From NCBI GenBank assembly GCA_945865355.1, contig CAMBDN010000135.1, forward strand, positions 1 to 6,972: 6,972 bases of DNA, written 5' to 3'. Shown piece after piece: positions 6,610 to 6,972 of this stretch. How positions within the stretch are numbered: position 1 is the stretch's first letter; each line of letters opens with the position of its first letter. The DNA is from Legionella genomosp. 1 (GTDB lineage: Bacteria > Pseudomonadota > Gammaproteobacteria > Legionellales > Legionellaceae). The translations under genes and the position numbers were made by a program. Under the pieces are notes generated by a model. That model made no database searches, had not been told where the DNA came from, and saw only the letters and a program-made list of their open reading frames with translations.

Positions 6610-6692
6610 TACTAAACTTAAAGTTAGTTAGGCTAAATTTATAAGCTATTGATCTTAGGCTTGGTAAGATTAGCGCTGTTAGGCGTTCCCTC

Positions 6693-6972
6693 TGTGCCAG
6701 CGACAATGAGACAAAAATAAGGTAAAACTACTTCCATGAGGGCGGTAGGGAAATTGTCAAAATGGTATCAGGATCGAACAACAGTGTTAATGAGTTAAAT
6801 TTAGTCAAGCCACAGTTAGATGGAAGAACTAATAATGGACAGCTTGAGTTGAGTATATCAACTTCATCTGATCCTCAGGTAAAGGCCAACGGAGCACCGC
6901 GCCGGAAATTCACTAAAGCATATAAACTGCAAATTCTGACCTCTTATGATGCCTGTAGTAATGCATTAGAGC
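6693..6972 (+). mobile_element. Probable left end of an IS3-type insertion sequence (cut by window edge)
   Basis: The transposase-like frame starting at 6762 implies an insertion sequence extending beyond the window. A candidate left terminus is at about 6693, where the sequence begins TGTGCCAGCGACAATGAGAC. IS3-family ends typically begin with TG and leave a few tens of bases before orfA, which fits the 69 nt here. The right end, orfB and any target duplication are outside the window, so the exact boundary is a guess. Confidence 0.35.
6762..6972 (+). CDS. IS3-type transposase OrfA, N-terminal part (truncated by window edge)
   Basis: The open frame from ATG 6762 runs off the window after 70 codons. 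The first 44 or so residues are polar and not informative. From about residue 45 the sequence GAPRRKFTKAYKLQILTSYD resembles the start of the helix-turn-helix domain of IS3/IS911-type OrfA proteins, which usually read R-R-x-F-T-x-x-[FY]-K-x-x-I-L. The following DACSNALE fits a subgroup in which DAC is followed by an acidic/G-containing turn. Such OrfA proteins bind the insertion-sequence ends and, through a programmed frameshift, are joined to the DDE-domain OrfB. AGGGA at 6747-6751 is a weak, rather distant ribosome binding site. An in-frame TAA at 6723 limits the start to downstream of it, and no other ATG lies in between. The family call depends on a short motif. Confidence 0.6.
   Translation, partial: MVSGSNNSVNELNLVKPQLDGRTNNGQLELSISTSSDPQVKANGAPRRKFTKAYKLQILTSYDACSNALE

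Noticed and set aside
6524..6706. Minus-strand frame of 60 codons across the right-hand gap
   Set aside because: It overlaps the end of the 86-residue gene and runs through both arms of the inverted repeat. It lacks a clear ribosome binding site and its product resembles nothing; it is probably a chance frame.

Overview
The window is a nearly complete stretch of a conserved gammaproteobacterial housekeeping cluster, read entirely on the + strand: rlmN (3' end only), pilW/pilF, a short rodZ-like gene, hisS, yfgM, bamB and der. It is followed by a more AT-rich tail with one small unrecognised gene, a strong inverted repeat and the beginning of a transposase gene cut by the window edge. The gene order and protein signatures point to a gammaproteobacterium. 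The low-GC composition and the absence of ispG between rodZ and hisS would suit a Legionellales-type bacterium (Legionella/Coxiella relatives), but this placement is an inference and was not tested by any search.

Region by region: bases 3-218 encode the last 71 residues of the RlmN rRNA/tRNA methyltransferase, including its methyl-carrying cysteine. Bases 219-352 are non-coding and hold a plausible sigma-70-type promoter just before pilW. Bases 353-6234 are a compact co-directional block. pilW overlaps rodZ by 26 nt, and rodZ overlaps hisS by 11 nt. A 21-nt gap leads to yfgM, a 38-nt gap to bamB and a 4-nt gap to der. This spacing fits one transcript. No clear intrinsic terminator is visible inside the block or after der.

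Functionally the block mixes translation (RlmN, HisS, Der as ribosome-assembly GTPase) with envelope building (PilW pilotin lipoprotein for type IV pili, RodZ-like cell-shape adaptor, YfgM translocon-associated protein, BamB outer-membrane assembly lipoprotein). This is the classical mixture at this locus. The clearest departures from the enterobacterial arrangement are the missing ispG and the missing C-terminal half of RodZ, which lie next to each other in the usual order and could come from one deletion.

Bases 6235-6972 look like the accessory edge of the cluster. They contain an 86-residue soluble helical protein with a very good ribosome binding site, a perfect 14-bp inverted repeat with a 19-nt spacer, several short dyads and hexamer repeats, and the N-terminal part of an IS3-type OrfA. 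I do not see evidence for a novel multi-gene system in this window. The small protein, the inverted repeat and the truncated rodZ/ispG junction are the items most worth a second look.
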